A stretch of 64,000 nucleotides of DNA from Pseudopedobacter beijingensis (GCF_042678145.1 NZ_JBHUDG010000050.1:124001-188000); one strand, 5' to 3'. Shown: positions 44,393-52,205, numbered from the stretch's first letter. Program-made: numbers and translations. Notes: a model not told the origin generated them from the sequence alone.

Positions 44393-44420
44393 GGGGTGAA
44401 ACGTTTCTTTCACCCCTTTT
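44393..44420 (+). terminator. Rho-independent terminator after the XRE gene
   Basis: A perfect 9-bp stem GGGGTGAAA (44393-44401) / TTTCACCCC (44408-44416) has a 6-nt loop and is followed by TTTT. Confidence 0.75.
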
Positions 44421-44487
44421 CACTGTTTTTGCCTTATGCCGTTTTCGTGCTTTGTACCCGAATGGGAGAATAACCCCATCTGGAAGT

Positions 44488-44763
44488 ATGAGGTACATGG
44501 AATTGGCAACGCTGCTAAAAAATGCAGCCGAACAAGGAACAGCAAACGCAATCAAAGAAGAACGCCCCGTTCCAGATCAGTTGACCAAAGCCGATGCTTA
44601 CCGCCTGTACGGTCGGAGCAATGTGGATAGATGGCTCCGTGAGGGGCTAATCTCCGCCCAACAACCTACCGACACTTCCCAAATCTTTCTTGACAGATCA
44701 GAACTCGAAGCCGTTGCGGCTTCGAGCAATCGGATCACCTACCTGCCTGTAACGGACAGGTAA
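44488..44763 (+). CDS. Small HTH/excisionase-like DNA-binding protein, copy 1
   Basis: About 91 residues from ATG 44488 (MRYMELATLLKNAAEQG); an in-frame TTG at 44452 seems less likely. It shares with the gene at 45060 the pattern LxTLLxxAAExG, then LxKxxAxxxYGRxNVxxWxxxGLI, then DRxExEAVxxS. The YGRSNVDRWLREGLI segment looks like a helix-turn-helix of the MerR/excisionase or helix_turn_helix_17 type used by ICE-encoded directionality factors. The function is inferred from fold-like pattern and location. Confidence 0.65.
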   Translation: MRYMELATLLKNAAEQGTANAIKEERPVPDQLTKADAYRLYGRSNVDRWLREGLISAQQPTDTSQIFLDRSELEAVAASSNRITYLPVTDR

Positions 44764-45059
44764 GCGCATCTGCTGCGATAGCGGAGCATGGACGGTCTTT
44801 GACATTGAGGAGTGAAGCATTATCCCGTGAGGAATGGGAAATTTTGCGAAAGTGAGGTAAGCCAATGCTTGGCGATACCAATATGCTGAAAGCGCATTGG
44901 CAGGCAATAGCCCGGTCCGTACGGACTGACGTGAGTAGCTCCGACAACTTACTATAAATCGGCAAGAGCGGATCATTTCGGGTTCGTTGCCCGTTGCCGG
45001 TTCCAACACGGGAAGACCCAATTCCCTTCATTAGTAAACCATTAAATCCCCAAGAAGCT
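44764..45059. other. Non-coding gap with inverted repeats between two HTH paralogues
   Basis: No convincing gene is present in about 296 bp. It contains GCCAATGC (44861-44868) and GCATTGGC (44894-44901) as 8-bp inverted repeats, and the perfect 12-bp palindrome GTCCGTACGGAC (44915-44926). It is G+C-richer than the surrounding gaps. It may carry binding sites for the flanking proteins, a small structured RNA or part of an attachment or transfer site. Confidence 0.4.
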
Positions 45060-45335
45060 ATGAATATACTATTGACACCGCTGCAATTGCAGACATTGCT
45101 TTCTTATGCTGCCGAAATGGGCGCAAAACTGGCCCTGTCCAAAACTGGCCATATCCGGCCATACCTCAAAAAATCAGAAGCATTCAAACGGTATGGACGA
45201 AAAAATGTAGAGCATTGGATCGGTCTGGGACTGATTACCCCGCGCAAGGACGGCGACCACTCCGCAGCATGGCGGATCGACCGCATGGAGATCGAAGCCG
45301 TAAGCAAATCCCGCGAAGCCATGCGCTACCTGTAA
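45060..45335 (+). CDS. Small HTH/excisionase-like DNA-binding protein, copy 2
   Basis: Protein of 91 residues from ATG 45060 (MNILLTPLQLQTLLSYAAEMG). An in-frame upstream codon at 44994 would add 22 residues that are not conserved in the paralogue. The core is LKKSEAFKRYGRKNVEHWIGLGLITPRKDG, then DRMEIEAVSKS. Identity to copy 1 is spread over the full length, so the pair arose by tandem duplication and has diverged. It probably binds DNA as part of the ICE excision or transfer control. Confidence 0.65.
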   Translation: MNILLTPLQLQTLLSYAAEMGAKLALSKTGHIRPYLKKSEAFKRYGRKNVEHWIGLGLITPRKDGDHSAAWRIDRMEIEAVSKSREAMRYL

Positions 45336-45365
45336 AACCTATCCATCACATCAAAAAAATTTCTT

Positions 45366-46199
45366 ATGACATCTTACAAAAGCAACACACCATCCAATGA
45401 ACCGTTGACCCTCGTAACCCTGCTCAAAGCATTGGGGCATGAACCCGTATCGATCAATGGCGATGAATTTCAATACGCCAGCGTATTCGGAAAGCGAACC
45501 AATAACAAAGTAGTCCTAACGGTCAATCAACAATTTAAAAGCTGGTTTGACAGCTCACTTGGCAAAGGTGGAAACCTTATGGATTTTGCCCGTACCTATT
45601 GGCCCCATCTTTCCCCCGAACGGATCGAAGAAAAACTTCGGGAAATACAACTCCAATCAGCTAAAAAAGATAGACCCCTACGCAAGCGCAAAGCGACCAA
45701 GATACCCGATTACCATGTCGCCCGTACCCGCCCTTTGGGATACAACAATGAGGTTACCGATTTTCTGATGGAAAGCGGTCTTTGGGAACTTGCCGATCTG
45801 AACATCCGAGAAGTCTATTATTATGTCATTGACCAAAAAGGCAACCGCAAGGATTTTTGTGCCGCAGGTTGGATGAACGAAAATGGAGGTTGGGAAGTGC
45901 GCGCCCAAAATTATACGGGCTGTATCGGTACAAAAGGAATGACCTTTATTTCGGCGAGTGAAACCGTGCTTGCCATATTCCCCGAATATGTGGACTATCT
46001 GAAAAGACGGAATGACAAGCATCTGCACTACGCATCGGTACTGATATTAAATCATCCCGATTTTTTGTCTGCGGCTCTGAAACGTGCAAGCCATTTTGAA
46101 AAGGTACTGCTTTATATCGATGAAACGAGGAACGGCTACCAATCGGCAACGGAAGCATTCACGGAAAAACTACCGCACACCGAAGTTATATCCCTTTAA
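45366..46199 (+). CDS. Toprim-like protein with degenerate catalytic residues
   Basis: Protein of 277 residues. The N-terminal part resembles the zinc-free CHC2-like region of ICE primases (QQFKSWFDSSLGKGGNLMDFARTYWP). The C-terminal Toprim region aligns with the next gene. Where the neighbour has FEGYMDYL, this protein has FPEYVDYL. Where the neighbour has YFDNDDPG (DxD), it has LYIDETRNG. The Toprim Glu is displaced and the second Asp of DxD is lost, so it is probably not catalytic. It may be a structural partner of the active paralogue that starts 19 bp downstream. Confidence 0.7.
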   Translation: MTSYKSNTPSNEPLTLVTLLKALGHEPVSINGDEFQYASVFGKRTNNKVVLTVNQQFKSWFDSSLGKGGNLMDFARTYWPHLSPERIEEKLREIQLQSAKKDRPLRKRKATKIPDYHVARTRPLGYNNEVTDFLMESGLWELADLNIREVYYYVIDQKGNRKDFCAAGWMNENGGWEVRAQNYTGCIGTKGMTFISASETVLAIFPEYVDYLKRRNDKHLHYASVLILNHPDFLSAALKRASHFEKVLLYIDETRNGYQSATEAFTEKLPHTEVISL

Positions 46200-46218
46200 T
46201 TATCCAATCCACCTGCTT

Positions 46219-47172
46219 ATGTCAAAATATGTAAACGTGGACGATCTCCGAGAAATCCCAATTTCGGACTTCCTGGCTCGGCTCGGTCACCATCCGGCAC
46301 GAAAATCCGGCAAGGAACTTTTCTACCACAGTATGTTAAGGGAGACCAAGCAAGATACGCCATCCCTCACGGTTTGGGATGAGGGTGGCAAATGGATCGA
46401 CCGAGGTGGCCCGAACTCGACAGGCATACAGGGCGGTAGTATCGTACAGCTCGGCCTTGCCTATTGGCCACAGCTTTCCTTTGTCGAAGTACTCAACAAA
46501 ATAAAGGACACCTGCGATATGCAGGTGTCCATGATACCAGCCTATAAACCCGTCCGATCTCCTACGGAACAGGAACAAAAAGGCTACACCTTTGAACTTG
46601 TCCGAACGCAACCCATCGGCAGAAACTTTGTCCTGACCAAATACCTTGAAGCACGTGGGATATTGGACGTTGCAAATGGACACCTGCATGAAATCTATTA
46701 CAGAAACCGTCTTGACAACGAAAATAAAAGCATTTTCTACGCCATTGGCTGGAAGAACGATTTGGGGAATTGGGAATTTAGCAATGCCAAAGGCTTCAAG
46801 AGCAGTATCGGTAAAAAGGGAATTTCTGTTATACCCGGCAATCCAAGCCATGCCGTTCTATTTGAGGGATATATGGACTACCTAAGCTGGCTCAAAGTAA
46901 ACCGCCCAGACCCTACACCCACCGCCATTGTCCTAAATTCCATTGTCCAATTAAAGAATGCCATCGAACGGGTTAAGGGCATACCCATCGTGGACGTGTA
47001 TTTCGACAATGACGATCCCGGCCGTAACTGTACCCAAAGGTTGATCGAAGCCGTGCCACAGGCTAAAGACCGATCCGGTGTATATCAAGGGTACAAGGAT
47101 TACAACGATATGTTAAGAGATGCCATAAACGAGCATGAAATCCAGCACCAACGGGCAGGCCCCAAACGGTGA
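46219..47172 (+). CDS. Toprim-domain DNA primase-like protein
   Basis: About 317 residues from ATG 46219 (MSKYVNVDDLREIPISDFLARLGHHP); a longer frame from 46084 overlaps the upstream gene and is unlikely. The N-terminal region (~1-110) is CHC2-like (ELFYHSMLRETKQDTPSLTVWDEGGKWIDRG). The C-terminal Toprim domain has VLFEGYMDYLSW (Glu motif) and VDVYFDNDDPGRN (DxD), so the metal-binding residues are intact. It ends YKDYNDMLRD. Such proteins are standard in Bacteroidota ICEs and are thought to make primers or process DNA during transfer. Confidence 0.85.
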   Translation: MSKYVNVDDLREIPISDFLARLGHHPARKSGKELFYHSMLRETKQDTPSLTVWDEGGKWIDRGGPNSTGIQGGSIVQLGLAYWPQLSFVEVLNKIKDTCDMQVSMIPAYKPVRSPTEQEQKGYTFELVRTQPIGRNFVLTKYLEARGILDVANGHLHEIYYRNRLDNENKSIFYAIGWKNDLGNWEFSNAKGFKSSIGKKGISVIPGNPSHAVLFEGYMDYLSWLKVNRPDPTPTAIVLNSIVQLKNAIERVKGIPIVDVYFDNDDPGRNCTQRLIEAVPQAKDRSGVYQGYKDYNDMLRDAINEHEIQHQRAGPKR

Positions 47173-47189
47173 TTTTCGGAGGGGCTGAA

Positions 47190-47520
47190 AACGGTTATTC
47201 CGATATATTGATAATCACATATACACATAAATGGATATACCGACAGCTATCTATGTAACTATCCGAATATACAGTTATACGGATAGACCTATATACCGAT
47301 ATTTCGATAGCCACCTATGCAGATAGCAGTACATACAGATATTCATGTATCCCGATATATGTATATCCAAACAGGTAGCGATACGGATATATGTATAGGT
47401 ACGTATCGGTTTATCCATATAGGCACATATACAGTTATTCACATAGATACTGATACCGACATACAGCTATCCGTATAGATAGCTGTATTTATAGCGATAC
47501 AGCCGATCAGATATATAGAT
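47190..47520. repeat. Repeat- and hairpin-rich non-coding region, candidate oriT or replication site
   Basis: About 330 bp without a gene are made of many variants of GATA/TATC/ATAC words. Direct repeats include GATATATGTATA (two copies) and ATACAGTTAT (two copies). Inverted repeats include ATACAGCTAT (47461-47470) with ATAGCTGTAT (47479-47488), and CTATCCG with CGGATAG around 47270. It sits between the primase-like gene and the methyltransferase-mob-tra operon. Its composition differs sharply from the flanking genes. Confidence 0.55.
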
Positions 47521-47600
47521 CATCAATTGCTATCCCCAAACCTATGTGCCAAAAACACACCCAATCCACTTTTTTGCCCGTTGCGGTATAACCCCTCTTT

Positions 47601-47631
47601 TTTGTTTCGTATTGTGCAAGTTGTGTTTTTG
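47601..47631 (+). promoter_or_regulatory. Candidate promoter of the methyltransferase-mob-tra operon
   Basis: TTTG (47601-47604), a 19-nt spacer, then TGTTTTTG (47624-47631) is one base off the -33/-7 consensus at ideal spacing. It lies 185 bp before the first gene of the operon. The gap 47521-47815 otherwise shows no gene. Confidence 0.4.
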
Positions 47632-47815
47632 TACGTACGGCTCTCGTACCTCGATGCCGTACCCACAAAAACCAACTTGCCCCGGAACAGACCAACTCCG
47701 ATGGAGCAGGTCCGCACCAGGGTAGGAAAAAGGTCGCAACTCCCTTTTTCTCCTGCCAAGCGCACCACATCCGCCGACAACGGCGAAACATCCATAAACC
47801 TTTAAAACCATTACC

Positions 47816-48865
47816 ATGCTAAGACACGGTAGCCTTTTTTCGGGCATCGGCGGTTTTGACATCGCCGCTTCATGGATGGGTTGGCAAAACGTTTTCTCCT
47901 GCGAGAAAGACCCGTTCTGCCGAACTGTTCTCAAACACTATTGGCCAAATACAGCACACTATGAAGACATCTACGATTTTCGGGCAACTCACTTTCGAGG
48001 ACACATCGACATCATCAGCGGAGGGTTTCCCTGCCAGCCGTTCAGTCAGGCCGGACGGCGAAAGGGGGCGAAAGATGACCGTTACCTCTTCCCGGAGACT
48101 ATCCGAATTATTAAGGAAGCACGGCCGGAGTGGATCGTTCTTGAAAACGTTACTGGACTCTTCACCATTCTCGAACCCGATAGTCTTTCTCAAATGGAGA
48201 TCAAAGCGATTGAGCTTTTTTGTCAGGACGGTGAACAACCTGCAACAAGCACCATCATCCGACTCCAACGACGAGTTATCGGAAGCATCATTTCAGAAAT
48301 CGGGTCAGCAGGATATGTACTACCGACACTTGAAGACGGCACGCCAATCGTTCTGTGTATTCCGGCTGCTGCCGTTGGCGCTCCACACCAACGGGATCGG
48401 GTTTGGTTTGTTGCCCACGCCAACCGCCACCGAGATAAGCAACATAAAAACGACAATCGAGCAGGCAGAGGACAGGCGACGGCTAAAGGACAGGAAGAAC
48501 GAGAGGGGCAACGGCGGTCAGGTCTCCTTGACGGATTTTCTGGTGTACCATGCCCTGATCTCCCTATGGAGCCCGGCAGAGGACTTAGCCGAGAGGATGC
48601 CCCAAGAAATACAGAAGCGTTTGCTAAAAGTACTACCGACAGCGGAGCAGATCGATGGCACGAAATTCCCCTATGGACGGGATGGCCAACTGAATCCCCG
48701 TTTTGTGGCCGAGATGATGGGCTTTCCGAAAGACTGGACGGAGTTACCTTTCCGACATGGCGTGCCGAAAGCATAAAAGCCTACGGAAATGCCATCGTTC
48801 CGCAGGTCGCCCTTGAAATCTTTAGGGCGATACAGTCCGTCACCCTGAACCAAAAAGCACCATGA
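47816..48865 (+). CDS. C5-cytosine DNA methyltransferase
   Basis: Protein of 349 residues with the C5-MTase motifs in order: SLFSGIGGFD (SAM site, ~6-14), GGFPCQPFSQAG (catalytic Cys73), LENVTGL (~109-115), PHQRDRVWFVAHAN (~190-203), a low-complexity target-recognition stretch (~205-300), and ESIKAYGNAIVPQVALEIF at the C-terminus. It methylates cytosine, probably protecting the ICE from restriction. No cognate endonuclease gene is seen nearby. It starts the transfer operon and overlaps the MobC-like gene by ATGA. A second frame is open through most of it (see 47961-48776). Confidence 0.9.
   Translation: MLRHGSLFSGIGGFDIAASWMGWQNVFSCEKDPFCRTVLKHYWPNTAHYEDIYDFRATHFRGHIDIISGGFPCQPFSQAGRRKGAKDDRYLFPETIRIIKEARPEWIVLENVTGLFTILEPDSLSQMEIKAIELFCQDGEQPATSTIIRLQRRVIGSIISEIGSAGYVLPTLEDGTPIVLCIPAAAVGAPHQRDRVWFVAHANRHRDKQHKNDNRAGRGQATAKGQEEREGQRRSGLLDGFSGVPCPDLPMEPGRGLSREDAPRNTEAFAKSTTDSGADRWHEIPLWTGWPTESPFCGRDDGLSERLDGVTFPTWRAESIKAYGNAIVPQVALEIFRAIQSVTLNQKAP
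47961..48776 (+). CDS. Overprinted +1-frame gene inside the methyltransferase gene
   Basis: About 271 residues from ATG 47961 (MKTSTIFGQLTFEDTSTSSAE); the frame is open even from 47856. The translation has features I associate with a family of phage/ICE proteins found next to C5 methyltransferases: TSTSSAEGFPASRSV, SSPFSNPIVFLKWRSK, GFGLLPTPTATEI and LNPRFVAEMMGFPKDWTELPF near the C-terminus. At the same positions the other frame encodes the essential methyltransferase motifs, so both frames appear constrained. It uses ordinary codons and ends 89 bp before the methyltransferase stop. The function is unknown. It could alternatively be a chance open frame in G+C-rich sequence. Confidence 0.5.
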   Translation: MKTSTIFGQLTFEDTSTSSAEGFPASRSVRPDGERGRKMTVTSSRRLSELLRKHGRSGSFLKTLLDSSPFSNPIVFLKWRSKRLSFFVRTVNNLQQAPSSDSNDELSEASFQKSGQQDMYYRHLKTARQSFCVFRLLPLALHTNGIGFGLLPTPTATEISNIKTTIEQAEDRRRLKDRKNERGNGGQVSLTDFLVYHALISLWSPAEDLAERMPQEIQKRLLKVLPTAEQIDGTKFPYGRDGQLNPRFVAEMMGFPKDWTELPFRHGVPKA

Positions 48866-49272
48866 AGAACAGAATAAAAAAGAGAAAGTCCGCATCCCAT
48901 GAACAACGATCCCGACGTTTTGAACTCCGGTTGAGCGAAGCAGAACGCACGCAGTTTCTTGATCTTGAAAAAGCACTTGGTCTAAGCCGTGCAGACATCG
49001 TGCGTATCCGAGTACTCCAACATTCCAAAAAGATGCTGGTCAATACCGCCGAAATCATGAAACTACTGGACGGTATCGGTACAGAGATCGGCCGATCCGG
49101 CAACAACATCAATCAATTGGCAAAGCACGCCAATACCCTGCAACAACAGGGAATGTTACATTCCAACTTGATCCGTGACCTTGCGCCATTGCTTACCGAA
49201 TATATCAGATTGCAACGGAGGTTGGAACAATCCATTCGGCAGCTCATTAGGCTTATAAGGGGGCAGACATGA
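48862..49272 (+). CDS. mobA: MobC-like mobilisation accessory protein
   Basis: Protein of 136 residues with a very basic N-terminus (KNRIKKRKSASHEQRSRR). A ribbon-helix-helix-like segment follows (FELRLSEAERTQFLDLEKALGLSRADIVRIRVL), then the MobC signature TEIGRSGNNINQLAKHANT and a C-terminal helix. It binds oriT and helps the relaxase open DNA strands. Start and stop overlap with both neighbours (ATGA at 48862 and 49269), so expression is coupled. The symbol follows Bacteroidota MobA (BmgA) usage. Confidence 0.85.
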   Translation: MKNRIKKRKSASHEQRSRRFELRLSEAERTQFLDLEKALGLSRADIVRIRVLQHSKKMLVNTAEIMKLLDGIGTEIGRSGNNINQLAKHANTLQQQGMLHSNLIRDLAPLLTEYIRLQRRLEQSIRQLIRLIRGQT

Positions 49273-50516
49273 TCGTTAAGATACTCGACCCGTCCACCAC
49301 ATTCAAAGGAGTGCGTTACAACACGAACAAAGTGGATAAGGATAAAGGCGAACTGATGAAAGTGGCAAATTTCGGTGCTTTGCAAGCCCTGCAAAATCTC
49401 CGTCCAAGAGATTACGTCAATTATCTGGAAGCCCAATCCGCAGCCAGTAGCCGCACGAAATACCCACAGCTCCACGCGGTCATTTCCTGCAAAGGGCGTT
49501 CGCATAGCAAAGAAGAACTAACCACCATCGCAGAGCAATGGTTGAGCGGTATGGGCTACGGTGAACAACCCTATCTCTTGGTATTCCATAAGGATACGGC
49601 AAACAATCACATTCATATCGTCTCCACACGGGTAGGCCGGGACGGCAAAAAGATAAACGACAGTTTTGAGAAAATCCGTGCCTACGAAGTGTTAAACCGT
49701 GTCGTTGGCGTGGACGAAAAGCAACAAGCCAATAAGGACATCGAAAAGGCTCTGGATTATAGTTTCTCCACACGGACGCAATTCATGATGGTGCTTGAAG
49801 CGCAGGGTTATTCCCTCAAACTGTCAGATGGGAAATATCAGATCAGCCGTTACGGCAAAAGACAAGGCACGGTTTCTTTGGAACAAGTGGACACCAAAAT
49901 TGGTACTTTCAGCAAAGACATCAATCGGTTGGCACAGCTCCGAGCTGTCTTTGCTAAGTATCAAAGCCAATACGATCCGGCGGTGGTTCACACTCCGGCT
50001 CCACTTCCCGGCAATAGGCCGTCCGCACCATCGGGCTATACGTCGGCAATGGCACAAATGCTATCGGACAAATTTGGGGTACAGATCATATTCCACGGTA
50101 AGGACGGGAAACCGCCATACGGCTACACCGTGATAGACCATTCGAGGAAGATGGTCTACAAGGGCAAAGACCTTATGCCATTGGCTGAATTTATCGCACC
50201 ATCGGAAGATAGACCCAAAATATCGCCTAAAGCGGATATAACGAACCCTACTCTAAAGGGGTGTGTATTCCGGCCCGAAGAAACAATCACCGAAAACGGT
50301 TATGTGCAATCAGCCAAAGACGACTTCGCAGAACCGAACGAAAAAGAACGGAAATCGACATCCGAAGAAACCACCATAGTTGCCGATTATGTACATGGAA
50401 CAGCCGAGCAATGGATACCGAATATCCAGATCGATATTTCCGACGACATCGACGACGAGGCGATCCACGGGCGCAACCGTAGACGTAAGCGCAAAGCCCG
50501 GACGAATACCCGTTGA
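49269..50516 (+). CDS. mobB: Relaxase/mobilisation nuclease (MobB type)
   Basis: Protein of 415 residues. The N-terminal relaxase domain (~1-150) contains HAVISCKGRSHSKEEL (first conserved His), an acidic residue in EQWLSGMGYGEQPYLLVFHKDTANNHIHIVSTRV with the HxH metal-binding motif at about 115-118, and a Tyr-containing N-terminal block (FKGVRYNTNKV). The C-terminal part is polar and ends in a very basic tail (NRRRKRKARTNTR), suited to DNA binding. It nicks oriT and leads the transferred strand. It overlaps the MobC-like gene by ATGA. Confidence 0.9.
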   Translation: MIVKILDPSTTFKGVRYNTNKVDKDKGELMKVANFGALQALQNLRPRDYVNYLEAQSAASSRTKYPQLHAVISCKGRSHSKEELTTIAEQWLSGMGYGEQPYLLVFHKDTANNHIHIVSTRVGRDGKKINDSFEKIRAYEVLNRVVGVDEKQQANKDIEKALDYSFSTRTQFMMVLEAQGYSLKLSDGKYQISRYGKRQGTVSLEQVDTKIGTFSKDINRLAQLRAVFAKYQSQYDPAVVHTPAPLPGNRPSAPSGYTSAMAQMLSDKFGVQIIFHGKDGKPPYGYTVIDHSRKMVYKGKDLMPLAEFIAPSEDRPKISPKADITNPTLKGCVFRPEETITENGYVQSAKDDFAEPNEKERKSTSEETTIVADYVHGTAEQWIPNIQIDISDDIDDEAIHGRNRRRKRKARTNTR

Positions 50517-50554
50517 CGCCCCCTTATTAACAACACCATTAAACCCAATGCACT

Positions 50555-51190
50555 ATGCTCATACTTATAGGAAACCAAAAAGGCGGAGCGGGAAAAAGCA
50601 CGCTCACCCTGCTGCTCGCCAACTACCTGACCCAGCAACAAGAACGGCGGGTTACGGTGCTCGATATGGACTATCAGCAATCACTTTCCGCTAAAGCCGA
50701 GAAAGCAAAGATTCTGGAAAATGAACCGCTGTACGAAATCGTTCCAGCCGACCTCAGCCATTTTCCGGCAATGCAACGGAAATTGGGAAAAGCACGGAAT
50801 GAAATCGTACTGATAGACCTGCCGGGCAAGATGGACGACGACGGGTTGATACCCATATTCGCCGCCGCCGATGCGGTGCTCTGTCCGTTTGCCTTTGACG
50901 AATTTTCCGTGGATTCGACATTGCTGTTTGCAATGGTCATCGGCAAGATCAACAAGAGAGCGCCCCTCATTTTTGTACCGAACCGTATCAAGAACACCGT
51001 CAAATACGAAACCCGGACGGAAGTCGAAAAGGTACTGCGAGGCTTTGGCACGGTCGCCCCCGGTCTGCCGGATCGCATAGATTTCCAGCGGATAAATACG
51101 TTCCAGACACCGATCATCCTGTATCCCGTTGTGCTACCGCTCTTAGACCTAATCTATGAACAATACATTGCTAAGGAGGAACCATCATGA
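50555..51190 (+). CDS. traA: TraA, ParA/MinD-type ATPase
   Basis: Protein of 211 residues with the deviant Walker A KGGAGKST (9-16), the ParA block TVLDMDYQQS, and Walker B EIVLIDLPG. It is the usual first gene of the Bacteroidota tra operon. It may position the transfer apparatus or partition the element; the exact role is not established. It starts 38 bp after the relaxase stop and overlaps the next gene by ATGA. Confidence 0.88.
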   Translation: MLILIGNQKGGAGKSTLTLLLANYLTQQQERRVTVLDMDYQQSLSAKAEKAKILENEPLYEIVPADLSHFPAMQRKLGKARNEIVLIDLPGKMDDDGLIPIFAAADAVLCPFAFDEFSVDSTLLFAMVIGKINKRAPLIFVPNRIKNTVKYETRTEVEKVLRGFGTVAPGLPDRIDFQRINTFQTPIILYPVVLPLLDLIYEQYIAKEEPS

Positions 51191-51534
51191 GCGGAATAAA
51201 AAGCCTTGCCGATGAGCTTCGGGATTCCATGCGGAAAGACAGACAGCCGCAGACTAAAGAAATCCCCACGGAACAGCCCCCAAAGGATACGCCAAAGAAA
51301 AAAGCGGAAACGTTGGAACACTTATTTGACAGTATCCTAAACCATGAACTGACCGGACGGGAAAGATTATTGATCCGCTTGGACGACAAAACCCTTTTCC
51401 TGCTCAAACAACTGAAAGTTGCCAAAGGCATCGATATGAACAAGATCATCGCCTACAGCCTGCACCTGTTTCTAAAAACCCACCCCGAAATTTCCCGATA
51501 CATCAAAGAACACATTAAAACCCTTGATCTATGA
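51187..51534 (+). CDS. DUF3408-like conjugal transfer protein
   Basis: Protein of 115 residues. The N-terminal half is charged and Pro/Lys-rich (EIPTEQPPKDTPKKKAETLEH). The C-terminal half (~60-115) is a ribbon-helix-helix-like segment: RLDDKTLFLLKQLKVAKGIDMNKIIAYSLHLFLKTHPEISRYIKEH. This arrangement matches what I recall for DUF3408/TraB-TraC proteins next to TraA in Bacteroidota ICEs. DNA binding is likely. ATGA overlaps are present at both ends. Confidence 0.7.
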   Translation: MSGIKSLADELRDSMRKDRQPQTKEIPTEQPPKDTPKKKAETLEHLFDSILNHELTGRERLLIRLDDKTLFLLKQLKVAKGIDMNKIIAYSLHLFLKTHPEISRYIKEHIKTLDL

Positions 51535-51851
51535 ACTGGACACAATTCCTGCTCGGCGTTATCGCCGTCTATGGCATCTACTATGCCCTAAACGTACTGT
51601 ATGACCTGTTTATCCATCGCCGTGCTCCGACTACGGGCGATGGAGGAAACGAATTGGTATTCGATGAAGATTCACCGCCCGAAAGGGTTGTTTCCGAACC
51701 ATCCAAAGTAGCAATAGAACCGATGGTAAAAGACGGAAAATCCGTTATCTCGTCAGGCCCCCTGCAATCCACGGGGGGCATAACCATAAAGGAACTTGTT
51801 TCGCTCGCACAAAACAACGTAATCGAGTACACCAAAGCCATCCCCTACTAA
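51531..51851 (+). CDS. TraD-position small membrane-anchored protein
   Basis: Protein of 106 residues with one N-terminal transmembrane helix (~5-26, QFLLGVIAVYGIYYALNVLYDLF). An acidic, Pro-containing soluble region follows and ends SLAQNNVIEYTKAIPY. It lies between the DUF3408-type gene and the first DUF4134 gene, the place of TraD in related operons. I do not recognise a specific domain. The ATGA overlap with the upstream gene indicates co-translation. Confidence 0.65.
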   Translation: MNWTQFLLGVIAVYGIYYALNVLYDLFIHRRAPTTGDGGNELVFDEDSPPERVVSEPSKVAIEPMVKDGKSVISSGPLQSTGGITIKELVSLAQNNVIEYTKAIPY

Positions 51852-51859
51852 ATCCAATT

Positions 51860-52165
51860 ATGCAATCCATCCGTTTTTTGACAGTATTCCTTACTGTCAT
51901 TTTTTTTGCCCTGTACGCCACCGCCCAGCCCGGTCTTGCCGAGTTTAGGGAAGTGCGCAGGGAAGTCAATACTTGGTATTACAACTTCTCTGACCTTGCC
52001 TTTGTCATCGGTGCTGTATGCGGACTGCTCGGAGGACTACGGGTGTACAGCAACTGGCAATCCGGCAAGCATCACATCGATGCGCAGGTCATGGGGTGGT
52101 TCTTTTCCTGCCTGTTCCTGTCGCTCGTCGGCGCCGCACTAAAAGCCCTGTTCGGGGTAAACTAA
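51860..52165 (+). CDS. DUF4134/TraE-like protein, first copy
   Basis: Protein of 101 residues with a signal peptide (~1-23, ending TAQPG). Two transmembrane helices follow (DLAFVIGAVCGLLGGLRVY and FFSCLFLSLVGAALKALF), separated by a polar loop containing HHIDAQVMGW. The layout is that of DUF4134/TraE proteins, small VirB2-like components of the mating channel. The adjacent gene encodes a second copy of the same type, so one may be the pilin and the other a minor subunit or variant. Confidence 0.75.
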   Translation: MQSIRFLTVFLTVIFFALYATAQPGLAEFREVRREVNTWYYNFSDLAFVIGAVCGLLGGLRVYSNWQSGKHHIDAQVMGWFFSCLFLSLVGAALKALFGVN

Positions 52166-52205
52166 TAGCCAATCATTTTTCATTCACTTTTTATCCATTA
52201 TCTCT

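Noticed and set aside
47190..47520. CRISPR array
   Set aside because: Repeats are short, degenerate and unevenly spaced, with no constant repeat/unique spacer order and no cas genes in the window.
47507..47934. Several overlapping frames on both strands between the repeat region and the methyltransferase
   Set aside because: They overlap each other in conflicting frames, have no family-like motifs and cover a probable promoter region.
48223..48774. Minus-strand frame of 183 codons inside the methyltransferase gene
   Set aside because: Ser/Arg/Pro-rich shadow composition and no recognisable motif, unlike the +1 plus-strand frame at the same place.
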